A program made the position numbers and the translations under genes. 15,566 nt of DNA from positions 1-15,566 of the forward strand of contig JBMNPP010000038.1 in assembly GCA_050943675.1 (NCBI GenBank). Direction: 5' to 3'. This document shows positions 1 to 6,744 of this stretch, piece by piece; within the stretch, counting starts at the first letter, position 1, and every line of letters begins with the position of its first letter. The notes beneath the pieces were generated by a model, which worked only from the letters and a program-made list of their open reading frames with translations, was not told where the DNA came from and searched no databases. Source of the DNA: Brooklawnia sp050943675. Its GTDB lineage: Bacteria; Actinomycetota; Actinomycetes; Propionibacteriales; Propionibacteriaceae.

Positions 1-218
1 AGGCCGACGGTGTAGACGAACAGTGCCAGCCCGAGCCCCTGCACCAGGCCGAGCGATTCACCGATGGCCGGGTCGAGGGTGCCAACAGCCAGCCCGACGA
101 ACAGTGCCCCTGCCGCGCCGAAGCGCAGCGGCCCGAACGGGATCTGCCCGAGCGCCGCACCGGCCGCCAGCACGATCATCACCGCGAGCAGCGGATTGGC
201 CGCCAGAACCTCGACCAT
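1..218 (-). CDS. YidE/AspT-family transporter, N-terminal fragment
   Basis: This is the first 72 codons of a membrane protein whose remainder lies beyond the left edge. The ATG at 218-216 is preceded by a strong AGGAGG (231-226) with a 7-nt spacer. The fragment starts MVEVLAANPLLAVMIVL and continues with GPLRFGAAGALFVGLAVG and GLGLALFVYTVGL. These hydrophobic segments and the GPLRFG and LFVYTVGL signatures are typical of the duplicated membrane domain of the AspT/YidE/YbjL family, which includes aspartate:alanine exchangers. Complete members usually have about 10 or more membrane helices with central TrkA-C domains; none of that can be checked here. The substrate cannot be assigned. The gene is divergent from thioredoxin. 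Family assignment is fairly sure, specific function is unknown. Confidence 0.75.
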   Translation of the reverse strand, partial: MVEVLAANPLLAVMIVLAAGAALGQIPFGPLRFGAAGALFVGLAVGTLDPAIGESLGLVQGLGLALFVYTVG

Positions 219-233
219 CTGTAATCCTCCTTC

Positions 234-261
234 ACCGGGCGGGCCAACCGGCCTGCCCGGT
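234..261 (-). repeat. Hairpin directly 5' of the transporter ribosome binding site
   Basis: Arms 234-245 and 250-261 can form a 12-bp stem closed by a 4-base loop. There is one imperfect pair, 241/254: G·T when read on the plus strand, A·C in the minus-strand transcript. In the transporter message the stem ends 2 nt before the AGGAGG. It could modulate ribosome access or act as an attenuator. This role is inferred. Confidence 0.6.
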
Positions 262-438
262 CACAATGCAACGCTAATTCTGCAACCAAATCGAGGGCCC
301 AGCGTCCCGAGAAGCCAGCTTCCAGCAAATGACCACGAAAATTGTGCACGTTTCATTGGCATCGCGCGGCAACCCGTGGCACGATTGACCCACGGTCGTT
401 TCCGATGGTCCCCCCGGCTATCGATGCACGACCCAAAT

Positions 439-482
439 GGCCGGGACCCGTGTCTCAGGGGGTGGGTACGCGGGTCCCGGCC
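439..482. repeat. Perfect 12-bp inverted repeat upstream of thioredoxin
   Basis: The left arm GGCCGGGACCCG (439-450) is exactly complementary to the right arm CGGGTCCCGGCC (471-482). The stem can extend inward by three more pairs (451-453 with 468-470, one a wobble), leaving a 14-nt loop. It directly abuts a TTGACG hexamer (483-488). It may be an operator, a structured leader or an insulating terminator. No T-run follows on the plus strand, so a classic terminator in that direction is unlikely. Confidence 0.7.
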
Positions 483-497
483 TTGACGTTCCCCTCC

Positions 498-513
498 ATA
501 CCCTCAGGGGTAT
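498..513. promoter_or_regulatory. CsoR/CstR-like operator upstream of thioredoxin
   Basis: ATACCC-TCAG-GGGTAT is a dyad with perfect 6-bp arms separated by 4 nt. It lies 10 nt after a TTGACG hexamer and 95 nt before the thioredoxin start. Operators of the CsoR/RcnR/CstR (DUF156) repressor family have this TACCC...GGGTA shape. Binding here would overlap a promoter using that -35-like hexamer, although I see no good -10 element. The regulator itself is not in the window, so the assignment rests on motif resemblance. Confidence 0.45.
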
Positions 514-608
514 CGGGAATATCCAGGGCGGGCGCGGGTGTTCAGTCTGATGTCACACAAATACCGACGTGCTCGCATCATGGCGAGTCGCCAAACAGGA
601 GGCAAACA

Positions 609-992
609 ATGGCCACCGTAACGATCACCAGCGAGAACCTGGACGCCACCCTTCGTGACAACGACATAGTGTTCCTGGATTTCTGGGCAGATTGGTGTGG
701 CCCATGCCACAGCTTCGCACCGGTCTTCGAGGCCGCGAGCGACAAGCACGACGACATCACCTTCGGCAAGATCGACACCGAGGACCAGCAGCAGCTGGCT
801 GGTGCAGCAGGCATCACCTCGATCCCGACACTGATGATCTTCCGGCAGGGCATCCCGGTCTTCTCGCAGGCAGGCGCGCTGCCCTCTTCAGCTCTGGAGT
901 CGCTGGTCGAGCAGGTACGCGCCCTCGACATGGACGAGGTAAAGGCGAAGGTGGCCGAGATGGAGGCCGCCACCCAGGCCGAATCCAACTGA
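609..992 (+). CDS. trxA: Thioredoxin
   Basis: This 127-residue protein has the thioredoxin fold. The active site WCGPC is at 29-33 (redox cysteines 30 and 33), following the FLDFWAD strand, and the cis-proline loop SIPT is at 71-74. It would reduce protein disulfides in the cytoplasm, normally recharged by thioredoxin reductase, which is not in this window. The ATG at 609 is chosen because AGGAGG sits at 597-602 with a 6-nt spacer; in-frame codons further upstream show no such site and no homologous sequence. The last 20 or so residues (a helix ending AEMEAATQAESN) extend slightly beyond the usual 105-110 residue core. It appears monocistronic: a 176-nt gap separates it from fhaA. A CsoR/CstR-like box upstream suggests control by a copper or persulfide sensor, which is inference. 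trxA is used as the generic symbol. Confidence 0.93.
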   Translation: MATVTITSENLDATLRDNDIVFLDFWADWCGPCHSFAPVFEAASDKHDDITFGKIDTEDQQQLAGAAGITSIPTLMIFRQGIPVFSQAGALPSSALESLVEQVRALDMDEVKAKVAEMEAATQAESN

Positions 993-1016
993 CCACCGCG
1001 CATGAGCCTTCCCGTT

Positions 1017-1047
1017 GTCCACCCCGTCCAGTTGGCGGCGGGGGGAC
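1017..1047 (+). terminator. Possible terminator hairpin after thioredoxin
   Basis: GTCCaCCCCG (1017-1026) can pair with CGGGGGGAC (1039-1047) as nine pairs with one bulged A and a 12-nt loop, 24 nt after the thioredoxin stop. There is no T-run after it, so it is at best a GC-rich terminator without a U-tract. Confidence 0.35.
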
Positions 1048-1066
1048 GCGGGTTACGGCATTCGCC

Positions 1067-1124
1067 TAAACTCGCTGTTTGGGCCACATCCCGTTACCGC
1101 CGGAGTCAAGGCACCCGGTAGGGT
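1067..1124 (+). promoter_or_regulatory. Candidate -10 elements for the fhaA operon
   Basis: Two TANNNT hexamers lie in the 176-nt gap before fhaA: TAAACT at 1067-1072 and TAGGGT at 1119-1124. They would give 5' leaders of roughly 90 and 38 nt. Neither has a recognisable TTGACA-type -35 at normal spacing, which is common in actinobacteria. One of the two probably drives the phosphorylation operon, but the sequence alone does not decide which. Confidence 0.35.
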
Positions 1125-1156
1125 CATGGGGTGGGTTACGCGCCCGACACGGTGGA

Positions 1157-1162
1157 AGGAGG
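1157..1162 (+). promoter_or_regulatory. Ribosome binding site fixing the fhaA TTG start
   Basis: AGGAGG with a 6-nt spacer to TTG at 1169. No equally placed ATG or GTG exists in frame, so this site decides the start. Confidence 0.8.
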
Positions 1163-1168
1163 CGCAGG

Positions 1169-1885
1169 TTGAGTTGGTTGCACACCCTCGAGCGCAAGCT
1201 CGAGAACGTCGTGAATACCGTATTTGCGCGCGCCTTCCGCGGGCAGGTCGAGCCGATCGAAATCGCCACCAGGCTGACCAAGGAACTCGACACCCAGGCC
1301 AAACTGCTCAGTCGCGACAAACGCCTGGTGCCCAACAACTTCGTGGTGCACCTGAGCACATCTGATTACGACTCGTTGGCGCCGATGGCCCGCGCAATCA
1401 ATGACGACGTCGTCCCTGAACTGCGTCGCCACGCCGGTGAGCGGCAATACGTCTTCAACGGCCCGATCCGCATCGACTACGAGTGCGACGAATCGCTGTC
1501 GGTCGGACGTTTCCGGGTCAGCTCCGAGGCAGTGGCCACCGTTGCCGAGAGCGGCGGGGCGGCCTCGACCACAGCCATCCGCCGGGCCCCGCTGGTGCTT
1601 GAAGTGAACGGGGTACGGCACCCCTTGCTGCCGCCGGGCTTCACCATCGGCCGCGGGTCTGAGGCAGACCTGCGGATCAATGATCCCGGCATCTCCCGCC
1701 AGCACGCCCGCGTGGTGGTGAGCACTGATGAATCTGGCGAGGTATCGGTAAGCATCGAAGACCTCGGGTCGACCAATGGGGTGATCGTGAACGGGCAACG
1801 CGTCAGCAATGTGCCGCTGGACGATGGTTCACGCATCGAGATCGGCTCGACTCGGATGCTCGTCCACTCACCCGTGGGGTCGTGA
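1169..1885 (+). CDS. fhaA: FhaA-type DUF3662/FHA domain protein
   Basis: This 238-residue cytoplasmic adaptor is expected to bind phosphothreonine on partners of PknB. The N-terminal DUF3662 region (about 1-115) carries the family opening LERKLENVVNTVFARAF and the EPIEIA segment. A short linker (about 121-140) leads to a C-terminal FHA domain (about 141-235) with phosphopeptide-binding signatures GRG (161-163), SRQHA (176-180) and STNG (201-204). The start is TTG at 1169: AGGAGG at 1157-1162 lies 6 nt upstream, and the DUF3662 homology begins there. An ATG 90 nt earlier would only add an arginine-rich stretch unlike the family. The Mycobacterium tuberculosis homologue is 527 residues with a long low-complexity linker; this one is compact. 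It is the first gene of the operon, 4 nt ahead of fhaB. In mycobacteria FhaA acts in peptidoglycan control with MviN/MurJ and PknB. Confidence 0.9.
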   Translation: MSWLHTLERKLENVVNTVFARAFRGQVEPIEIATRLTKELDTQAKLLSRDKRLVPNNFVVHLSTSDYDSLAPMARAINDDVVPELRRHAGERQYVFNGPIRIDYECDESLSVGRFRVSSEAVATVAESGGAASTTAIRRAPLVLEVNGVRHPLLPPGFTIGRGSEADLRINDPGISRQHARVVVSTDESGEVSVSIEDLGSTNGVIVNGQRVSNVPLDDGSRIEIGSTRMLVHSPVGS

Positions 1886-1889
1886 GGTC

Positions 1890-2402
1890 TTGAGCACGCT
1901 GCTGCTGGCCGCACTCAAGGTGGGCTTCCTGTTGCTGATGTGGGTCTTCATCCTCTTCGTGGTCAACACGGTGCGAGCCGACCTGTTCGGTCGCCAGGTG
2001 ACCGCCGAAGAACTCGTCGGTGCCGGCGAGCAGGCCTCCTCACTGCAGCAGGGTCGCCAACAATTGCGTTCTCGCCGCAAGAAGGCCAGACAGGCTCCCC
2101 CGTCGATCCCGACCAGGGTGGCGATCACCACCGGGCGAGCAGCCGGCAGTTCGGCAGCGCTGCCCCGCATCGGGCAGGAAATCATCATGGGCCGGGCCGC
2201 ATCCTGCCAACTGGACATCGACGATGACTACGCCTCGAGCCGGCACGCCAAGATCTGGCGCGACGATGAGGGCTTCGTCGTCGAGGACATGCTGTCGACC
2301 AACGGCACCTACGTCAACGGCCAGCAGATCACCCAGCCCACCCGGATCGACATTGGTGACGTGGTGAGGGTGGGGCGCACCCAAATGCAACTGGAGGCCT
2401 GA
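1890..2402 (+). CDS. fhaB: FhaB (FipA)-type membrane-anchored FHA protein
   Basis: This 170-residue protein has one N-terminal membrane helix (about 3-26, LLLAALKVGFLLLMWVFILF). A basic, glutamine-rich linker (about 47-70) follows, then a C-terminal FHA domain (about 75-168) with GR (101-102), DDYASSRHA (112-120) and STNGTYVNG (136-144). The conserved arginine, serine, histidine and asparagine of the phosphothreonine pocket are present. The start is TTG at 1890, 4 nt after the fhaA stop; no ATG or GTG in this frame lies near the membrane-helix start. GTGGGG (1874-1879) is only a moderate ribosome binding site, so translation is probably coupled to fhaA. In Mycobacterium tuberculosis the homologue FhaB/FipA links phosphorylation to FtsZ and FtsQ at the septum. 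The DDYASxRHA stretch closely resembles that protein, so I am confident of the family and infer the divisome role. Confidence 0.9.
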   Translation: MSTLLLAALKVGFLLLMWVFILFVVNTVRADLFGRQVTAEELVGAGEQASSLQQGRQQLRSRRKKARQAPPSIPTRVAITTGRAAGSSAALPRIGQEIIMGRAASCQLDIDDDYASSRHAKIWRDDEGFVVEDMLSTNGTYVNGQQITQPTRIDIGDVVRVGRTQMQLEA

Positions 2403-2404
2403 TT

Positions 2405-3856
2405 GTGGCCTTCTCGCTGAGGACCAGCGCCCATTCCGAAATCGGCCTGGTGCGGAACAACAACCAGGATTCGGCGCTCGTCTCGCCGTCGATGATCGCT
2501 GTTGCCGATGGCATGGGCGGCGCGGCGGCCGGCGACCTGGCCAGTGCGGTCGCGATCCGCGAATTGCGGCTGGCCGACGCGCAGAACAGGCCCACCCCCG
2601 AGCAACCCGATGCCGAACGCCTGACCGGTGAACAGATGCTGACCTCACTCAGCGGCGCGTTGAGCAAGGCAAATGATTCGCTGGCCGACCTGGTGGCCTG
2701 GGACCACTCGCTGGAGGGCATGGGCACCACGGTTTGCGGTGCAATGTTCTCAGGTGACCAGTACGGCATCTGCCATATCGGTGATTCACGCGGCTACCTG
2801 GTGCGCGACGGTGTCTTCCAGCAGCTCACCCACGACCATTCCTGGGTGCAATCCCTGGTGGACGAGGGCCGCATCAGCCTCGAGGAGGCCGCCGAACACC
2901 CGCACCGCTCGCTACTGCTGAAGGTCCTCAACGGCCACCCGGCGCACGTCCCCGAGTTCGAACTGATCGACGCCCAACCCTCCGACCGCCTACTGTTCTG
3001 TTCGGACGGGCTCAGCGGCATGATCGACGACGAGGTCATCGAACAATTGCTGACCGATGGTGACGACCTGGACGCCATCGTCGCCAACCTGACCCGGGCT
3101 GCCCGGGATGGCGGCGGGCTGGACAACATCACCCTGGTCGTGGCCGATGTGGTGGCCTTCGATGAGGCATTGGAGGCCGCCGAAACCCAGGTGCTGGGCG
3201 CGGCGGCCATGGTCGACATCCCACGGGTTGATGATCCGTCCCCGATGGGTGAGGTGGAGGACACCCACCGGCTGGACACCCGAGTGCCCGCGGCCACCGG
3301 GCCCGACCTGCCTGAAGGGGTCATCGACCCCGACCAGTTCGAATCGATCCGCTACACCCCGCACCTGCCGAGCCGGCGCCGCCGCTGGATGCCGGTGCTC
3401 AGCTCGATCGCGGCGGTCCTCATTGTTTTGGTGGGCGGCTACTTCGCCGTCAACCACTATGCGAGCTCGCGCTACTTCATCGGCCCGGACAACCATCGCG
3501 TTGCGATCTACCAGGGCCTGCCCGACCAGGTGCTGGGCTGGCCGGAATCGACCCTGGTCGACGTCAGCACGATCAGGATCAATGACCTGCCACCGTACTA
3601 TGCCGGCCAGGTCCGCGACCGCTCGATGACCTACGGCAGCCACGCCGATGCCCAGGAGCAACTGGTCGCACTCGGCGAGATGGCCGAACGGTGCATCGCG
3701 GAACGTGCCGCCAACCCATCGCCCACCCCTTCACCCACAACGTCCGGCACGCCGCAGGCCACTGCGACGGCAGGCAATACCCCGGCCTCGCCGACCTCAC
3801 CCAGCCCCACCCGCTCGGGTAGCAGCGAACGTCCTGACCTGGAGGCGTGCGGATGA
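2405..3856 (+). CDS. pstP: PstP/PPP-type PP2C Ser/Thr protein phosphatase
   Basis: This 483-residue membrane phosphatase would reverse PknB phosphorylation. The cytoplasmic PP2C domain spans about 5-250. Metal-site motifs are visible: VADGMGG (33-39, Asp35), GDSRG (126-130, Asp127), SDG (200-202, Asp201) and GLDN (238-241, Asp240). The RNNNQD motif at 17-22 supplies the phosphate-site arginine and another metal-site Asp. An acidic juxtamembrane linker (about 251-320) and a basic RRRRW stretch lead into a single membrane helix (about 328-350). The extracellular part (about 351-436) ends in a Ser/Thr/Pro-rich tail (about 438-475). GTG at 2405 is the start, with GGAGG at 2393-2397 and a 7-nt spacer, 2 nt after the fhaB stop. 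The gene overlaps ftsW/rodA by ATGA. Layout and length match the mycobacterial PstP. Confidence 0.95.
   Translation: MAFSLRTSAHSEIGLVRNNNQDSALVSPSMIAVADGMGGAAAGDLASAVAIRELRLADAQNRPTPEQPDAERLTGEQMLTSLSGALSKANDSLADLVAWDHSLEGMGTTVCGAMFSGDQYGICHIGDSRGYLVRDGVFQQLTHDHSWVQSLVDEGRISLEEAAEHPHRSLLLKVLNGHPAHVPEFELIDAQPSDRLLFCSDGLSGMIDDEVIEQLLTDGDDLDAIVANLTRAARDGGGLDNITLVVADVVAFDEALEAAETQVLGAAAMVDIPRVDDPSPMGEVEDTHRLDTRVPAATGPDLPEGVIDPDQFESIRYTPHLPSRRRRWMPVLSSIAAVLIVLVGGYFAVNHYASSRYFIGPDNHRVAIYQGLPDQVLGWPESTLVDVSTIRINDLPPYYAGQVRDRSMTYGSHADAQEQLVALGEMAERCIAERAANPSPTPSPTTSGTPQATATAGNTPASPTSPSPTRSGSSERPDLEACG
3841..3845 (+). promoter_or_regulatory. Ribosome binding site choosing ATG 3853 over GTG 3847
   Basis: GGAGG sits 1 nt before an in-frame GTG (3847) but 7 nt before ATG (3853). 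Only the ATG has a workable spacing, giving a 4-nt ATGA overlap with the pstP stop. Confidence 0.8.
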
Positions 3857-5262
3857 GCACCGGGACGCAGCCCGCTGTGGTGTATCACAAGCGCCGCAAC
3901 ACCGAACTCGGCCTGTGCCTGCTGGCCAGCCTCTTCGGGATCGGTGGATACGCCATCATCCACCTGAACCGCGATGGCGTGCTGCCCGGCAACTTCTGGT
4001 GGCTCGCAGCGCTCTGGCTGGGCATCTGCCTGGCCGCCCACTTCGTGGTGCGCATCCGTGCGCCCTATGCCGACCCGGTGATCCTGCCCAGCGTGCTGGC
4101 GCTGAACGGCCTCGGGCTGGCCATGATCCACCGCATCGACATCGGTTGGGAGCCACCCAGCTCGGCGGCAAACATGCAGCTGATCTGGACCGCCCTCGGG
4201 GTGGCGGTGCTGGCGCTGATCCTGGTATTCCTGCGGGACTACCGGATACTGCAGGGCTTCCCGTATGTGCTCTTCCTGGTCGGCATGGTGCTGCTCCTGC
4301 TGCCGCTGGTGCCGTTCCTGTCCTCACCGGCCAATATCGCCAACGGCTCGTTCATCTGGATCGAGGTCGCCGGGTATTCATTCCAGCCGGCCGAGATCGC
4401 CAAGATCGTGCTCACGCTGGCGTTCGCCTCCTACCTGACCGACAACCGCGACCTGCTGCAGTTGGCCGGCCGGCGGGTGCTGGGCTTCCAGTTGCCCCGG
4501 CTGCGTGACCTGATCCCCATCGGTGTGATGTGGGGTGCCGCACTGGTGGTGCTGGTCTTCCAGAACGACCTGGGCACCTCGCTGCTCTTCTTCGGCCTGT
4601 TCGTGATGATGCTGTTCGTGGCCACCAGCCAGGTGCGCTGGGTCGTCATCGGGGTGAGCGCCTTCGCAGTCGCCGCCGGTGTCATCGGGCGCCTGGCCCC
4701 GCACGTGGCCACCCGGGTATCAAGCTGGCTCGACCCGTTCAGCGACTACGAACGCAACTACCAGATCATCACGGCCCAGTTCGGGATGGCCTGGGGTGGC
4801 CTGTTCGGACGCGGTTGGGGCCAGGGACGCCCTGGTCTGACGCCGGTGGCCAGCTCCGACTTCATCTCGGCGGCGATCGCTGAGGAGCTCGGGCTGATCG
4901 GCCTGGTGGCAGTGGTTATCATCTACCTGCTGATCGTGGCCCGGGGCCTGCGGGTGGCGCTGACCTCGACGGTGGTCTTCGGCAAGCTGCTGGCGGCCGG
5001 TTTCAGCTTCGTCTTCGCGTTGCAGCTGTTCGCGATCATCGGTGGGGTGACCAGGCTGCTGCCGCTGACCGGGCTCACCACACCCTTCCTCAGCCAGGGC
5101 GGTAGCTCGCTGCTGGCCAACTGGATAATCATCGCCCTGCTGCTGCTGATCTCACACCAGGCCAGACGCCCGGTCGTCAAGTCCCCCGACGCAGGGATGA
5201 TCGCTGACCTGGCCGACGACGAGACCTCGGTTATTGATGCCCAGAAGGGTGGTGCATCGTGA
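3853..5262 (+). CDS. rodA: FtsW/RodA-family SEDS peptidoglycan polymerase
   Basis: This 469-residue, many-helix membrane protein belongs to the SEDS family, which polymerises lipid II into glycan strands together with a class B PBP. Signatures are FQPAEIAKI (178-186), the catalytic-type FQNDLGTSL with Asp239 (236-244), SDFISAAIAEELG (335-347) and GLTTPFLSQGGSSLLANW (407-424). The C-terminal tail (about 436-469) is cytoplasmic and acidic. Start choice follows the GGAGG at 3841-3845. The gene overlaps pstP upstream (ATGA) and pbpA downstream (GTGA), so it is translationally coupled on both sides. In this cluster the homologue is called RodA in mycobacteria and FtsW in some other actinobacteria. 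Sequence alone does not separate septal from lateral roles, so the symbol is tentative; the family is certain. Confidence 0.93.
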   Translation: MSTGTQPAVVYHKRRNTELGLCLLASLFGIGGYAIIHLNRDGVLPGNFWWLAALWLGICLAAHFVVRIRAPYADPVILPSVLALNGLGLAMIHRIDIGWEPPSSAANMQLIWTALGVAVLALILVFLRDYRILQGFPYVLFLVGMVLLLLPLVPFLSSPANIANGSFIWIEVAGYSFQPAEIAKIVLTLAFASYLTDNRDLLQLAGRRVLGFQLPRLRDLIPIGVMWGAALVVLVFQNDLGTSLLFFGLFVMMLFVATSQVRWVVIGVSAFAVAAGVIGRLAPHVATRVSSWLDPFSDYERNYQIITAQFGMAWGGLFGRGWGQGRPGLTPVASSDFISAAIAEELGLIGLVAVVIIYLLIVARGLRVALTSTVVFGKLLAAGFSFVFALQLFAIIGGVTRLLPLTGLTTPFLSQGGSSLLANWIIIALLLLISHQARRPVVKSPDAGMIADLADDETSVIDAQKGGAS

Positions 5263-6665
5263 ACAAGTCGATCCGTGGCGTGGCGATGGTCGTGGTGCTG
5301 ATGTTCCTGGCCCTGCTGGTGAACATCTCGGTCAGTTACATGGTGCGCACCGACGACCTGCTGGAGGATCCACGCAACACCCGGGTACGCGACGAGCAGT
5401 TCGGTGGGTTGCGGGGGCCGATCCTGGCGGCCAACACCCCGATCGTGTTCAACGTCGAGACCGGTACCCGGCCCTACGCCTACCAGCGCTCCTATGTCGA
5501 CGGTCCGCTGTATGCCCCGGTGACCGGGTTCTACTCATACAACTTCGGCCGCTCCGGCCTCGAGCAGCTCTACAATTCCGAGCTGATCGGGCAGGCCGAT
5601 TCGCAGTTCACCCAGCGCATCCTGGATACCCTGGGCGGCCGCGGGCTGACCGGCGGCGAACTGCAGACCACCATCCAGCCGCATGCCCAGCAGGCGGCCT
5701 GGGACGCCCTGGGCGGGCGTGAGGGTGCGGTACTGGCCCTCGACTACACCACTGGGGCCGTGCTGGCGTGGGTCAGCACCCCCAGTTATGACCCGGCCAG
5801 CCTGTCCAGCCTCGACTTCGCTGCGACGCAGGAGGCCTGGGACGCCCTGAACTCGGACCCGGCACGTCCGATGAACGACCGGGCCACCAAGGAGATCTAT
5901 GCCCCCGGCTCAACGTTCAAGATCGTGGTGGCCGCTGCGGCGTTGGCCAATGGGTACACCCCCGAGACGATGATCGATACCCCGGCGTCCCTGCCGCTGC
6001 CGCAGTCCACCCGTGAACTGCCGAACCTCGCCGACTGCGGCAATGGGCAGAAATCGCTGGACGAGGCGCTGACGCTGTCGTGCAACACCACCTTCGCCAA
6101 TATCGCCCTCGACCTGGGCGCCGATACGATCCGCGAGCAGGCCCAGGCATTCGGCTTCGATGCAAGCTTCGGTGGCGATACCCAGTCGGCGATCAGCACC
6201 TTCCCCGCTGATCCCGGCCCGGCCGAGCTGGCGATGAGCTCGATCGGCCAGTTCGAGGTCGCCTCGACCCCGCTCCAGATGGCGGTGGTGGCCGGTGCGA
6301 TCGCCAACGAGGGCGTGGTGATGAACCCGTACGTGGTCTCGGAGGTGCGCAACACCAACCAACGGGTGCTGGTCTCGCAGTCACCCAGCGAGCACGGCCG
6401 CGCAATGAACGCCGCAGATGCCACCCAGTTGCGCGACATGATGACCCACGTGGTCACCAGCGGCACGGCCACGGATGTGCAGATCGAGGGCCTGACAGTG
6501 GGCGGCAAGACCGGCACGGCAGAGACCACACCCGAGACTGCGTCGTATTCCTGGTTCACCGGGTTCGCGCTCGAAAAGAACGTGGCGGTCGCCGTCTGGC
6601 TGGCCGATCCGGGCTTCGAAACCGCGAATCCTGTGGCACGGGCCGTGTTCGAGGCGGTGAGCTGA
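5259..6665 (+). CDS. pbpA: PbpA-type class B penicillin-binding protein (transpeptidase)
   Basis: This 468-residue protein would cross-link peptidoglycan outside the membrane as the partner of the preceding SEDS polymerase. An N-terminal signal-anchor helix (about 6-28) is followed by a short dimerisation/pedestal region (about 30-140) with GLRGPILAAN (50-59). The transpeptidase domain (about 150-468) has all three active-site motifs: STFK (218-221, nucleophile Ser218), SCN (274-276) and KTGT (417-420). GTG at 5259 overlaps the ftsW/rodA stop as GTGA, with AAGGGTGG upstream. Length is close to the roughly 490 residues of mycobacterial PbpA. Transpeptidases of this type are beta-lactam targets. 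In mycobacteria the homologue is phosphorylated by PknB, which fits its place directly ahead of pknB. Confidence 0.95.
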   Translation: MNKSIRGVAMVVVLMFLALLVNISVSYMVRTDDLLEDPRNTRVRDEQFGGLRGPILAANTPIVFNVETGTRPYAYQRSYVDGPLYAPVTGFYSYNFGRSGLEQLYNSELIGQADSQFTQRILDTLGGRGLTGGELQTTIQPHAQQAAWDALGGREGAVLALDYTTGAVLAWVSTPSYDPASLSSLDFAATQEAWDALNSDPARPMNDRATKEIYAPGSTFKIVVAAAALANGYTPETMIDTPASLPLPQSTRELPNLADCGNGQKSLDEALTLSCNTTFANIALDLGADTIREQAQAFGFDASFGGDTQSAISTFPADPGPAELAMSSIGQFEVASTPLQMAVVAGAIANEGVVMNPYVVSEVRNTNQRVLVSQSPSEHGRAMNAADATQLRDMMTHVVTSGTATDVQIEGLTVGGKTGTAETTPETASYSWFTGFALEKNVAVAVWLADPGFETANPVARAVFEAVS

Positions 6666-6744
6666 TGACCCCGGTGGTTTCTCAGATTGGCTTCATGTTG
6701 GCAGGCAACAATGGTGCGGGTGCAGTGGGCAGGGAAGGACTGAC

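Larger units (their letters stand above)
219..608. other. Divergent intergenic region rich in inverted repeats
   Basis: No gene is convincing in these 390 bases between the leftward transporter and the rightward thioredoxin. Stretches that stay open here lack ribosome binding sites and recognisable products. The region holds a hairpin against the transporter ribosome binding site (234-261), a small dyad GAAGC-CA-GCTTC (311-322), a CCGTGG/CCACGG dyad (374-379 and 390-395), a long dyad (439-482), a CsoR-like box (498-513) and a small CTCGC/GCGAG hairpin (572-576 and 583-587) just before the thioredoxin ribosome binding site. Positions about 266-362 are noticeably more AT-rich than the flanking genes. 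I could not define a convincing paired -35/-10 promoter in either direction. Confidence 0.7.

Noticed and set aside
64..486. Plus-strand open frames across the left gene and intergenic region
   Set aside because: They lie opposite the transporter fragment or run through the dyads, have no ribosome binding site and give Pro/Arg-rich sequence with no recognisable domain.
483..522. A full sigma-70-type promoter beginning at TTGACG
   Set aside because: No TANNNT hexamer lies at 16-19 nt from it; only the -35-like hexamer is present, so no complete promoter is claimed.
342..608. An N-terminal extension of thioredoxin
   Set aside because: The 89 extra residues lack homology and a ribosome binding site, while AGGAGG sits 6 nt before ATG 609.
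1079..1168. An upstream ATG start for fhaA
   Set aside because: It would add 30 residues unlike the DUF3662 family and swallow the AGGAGG that fits TTG 1169.
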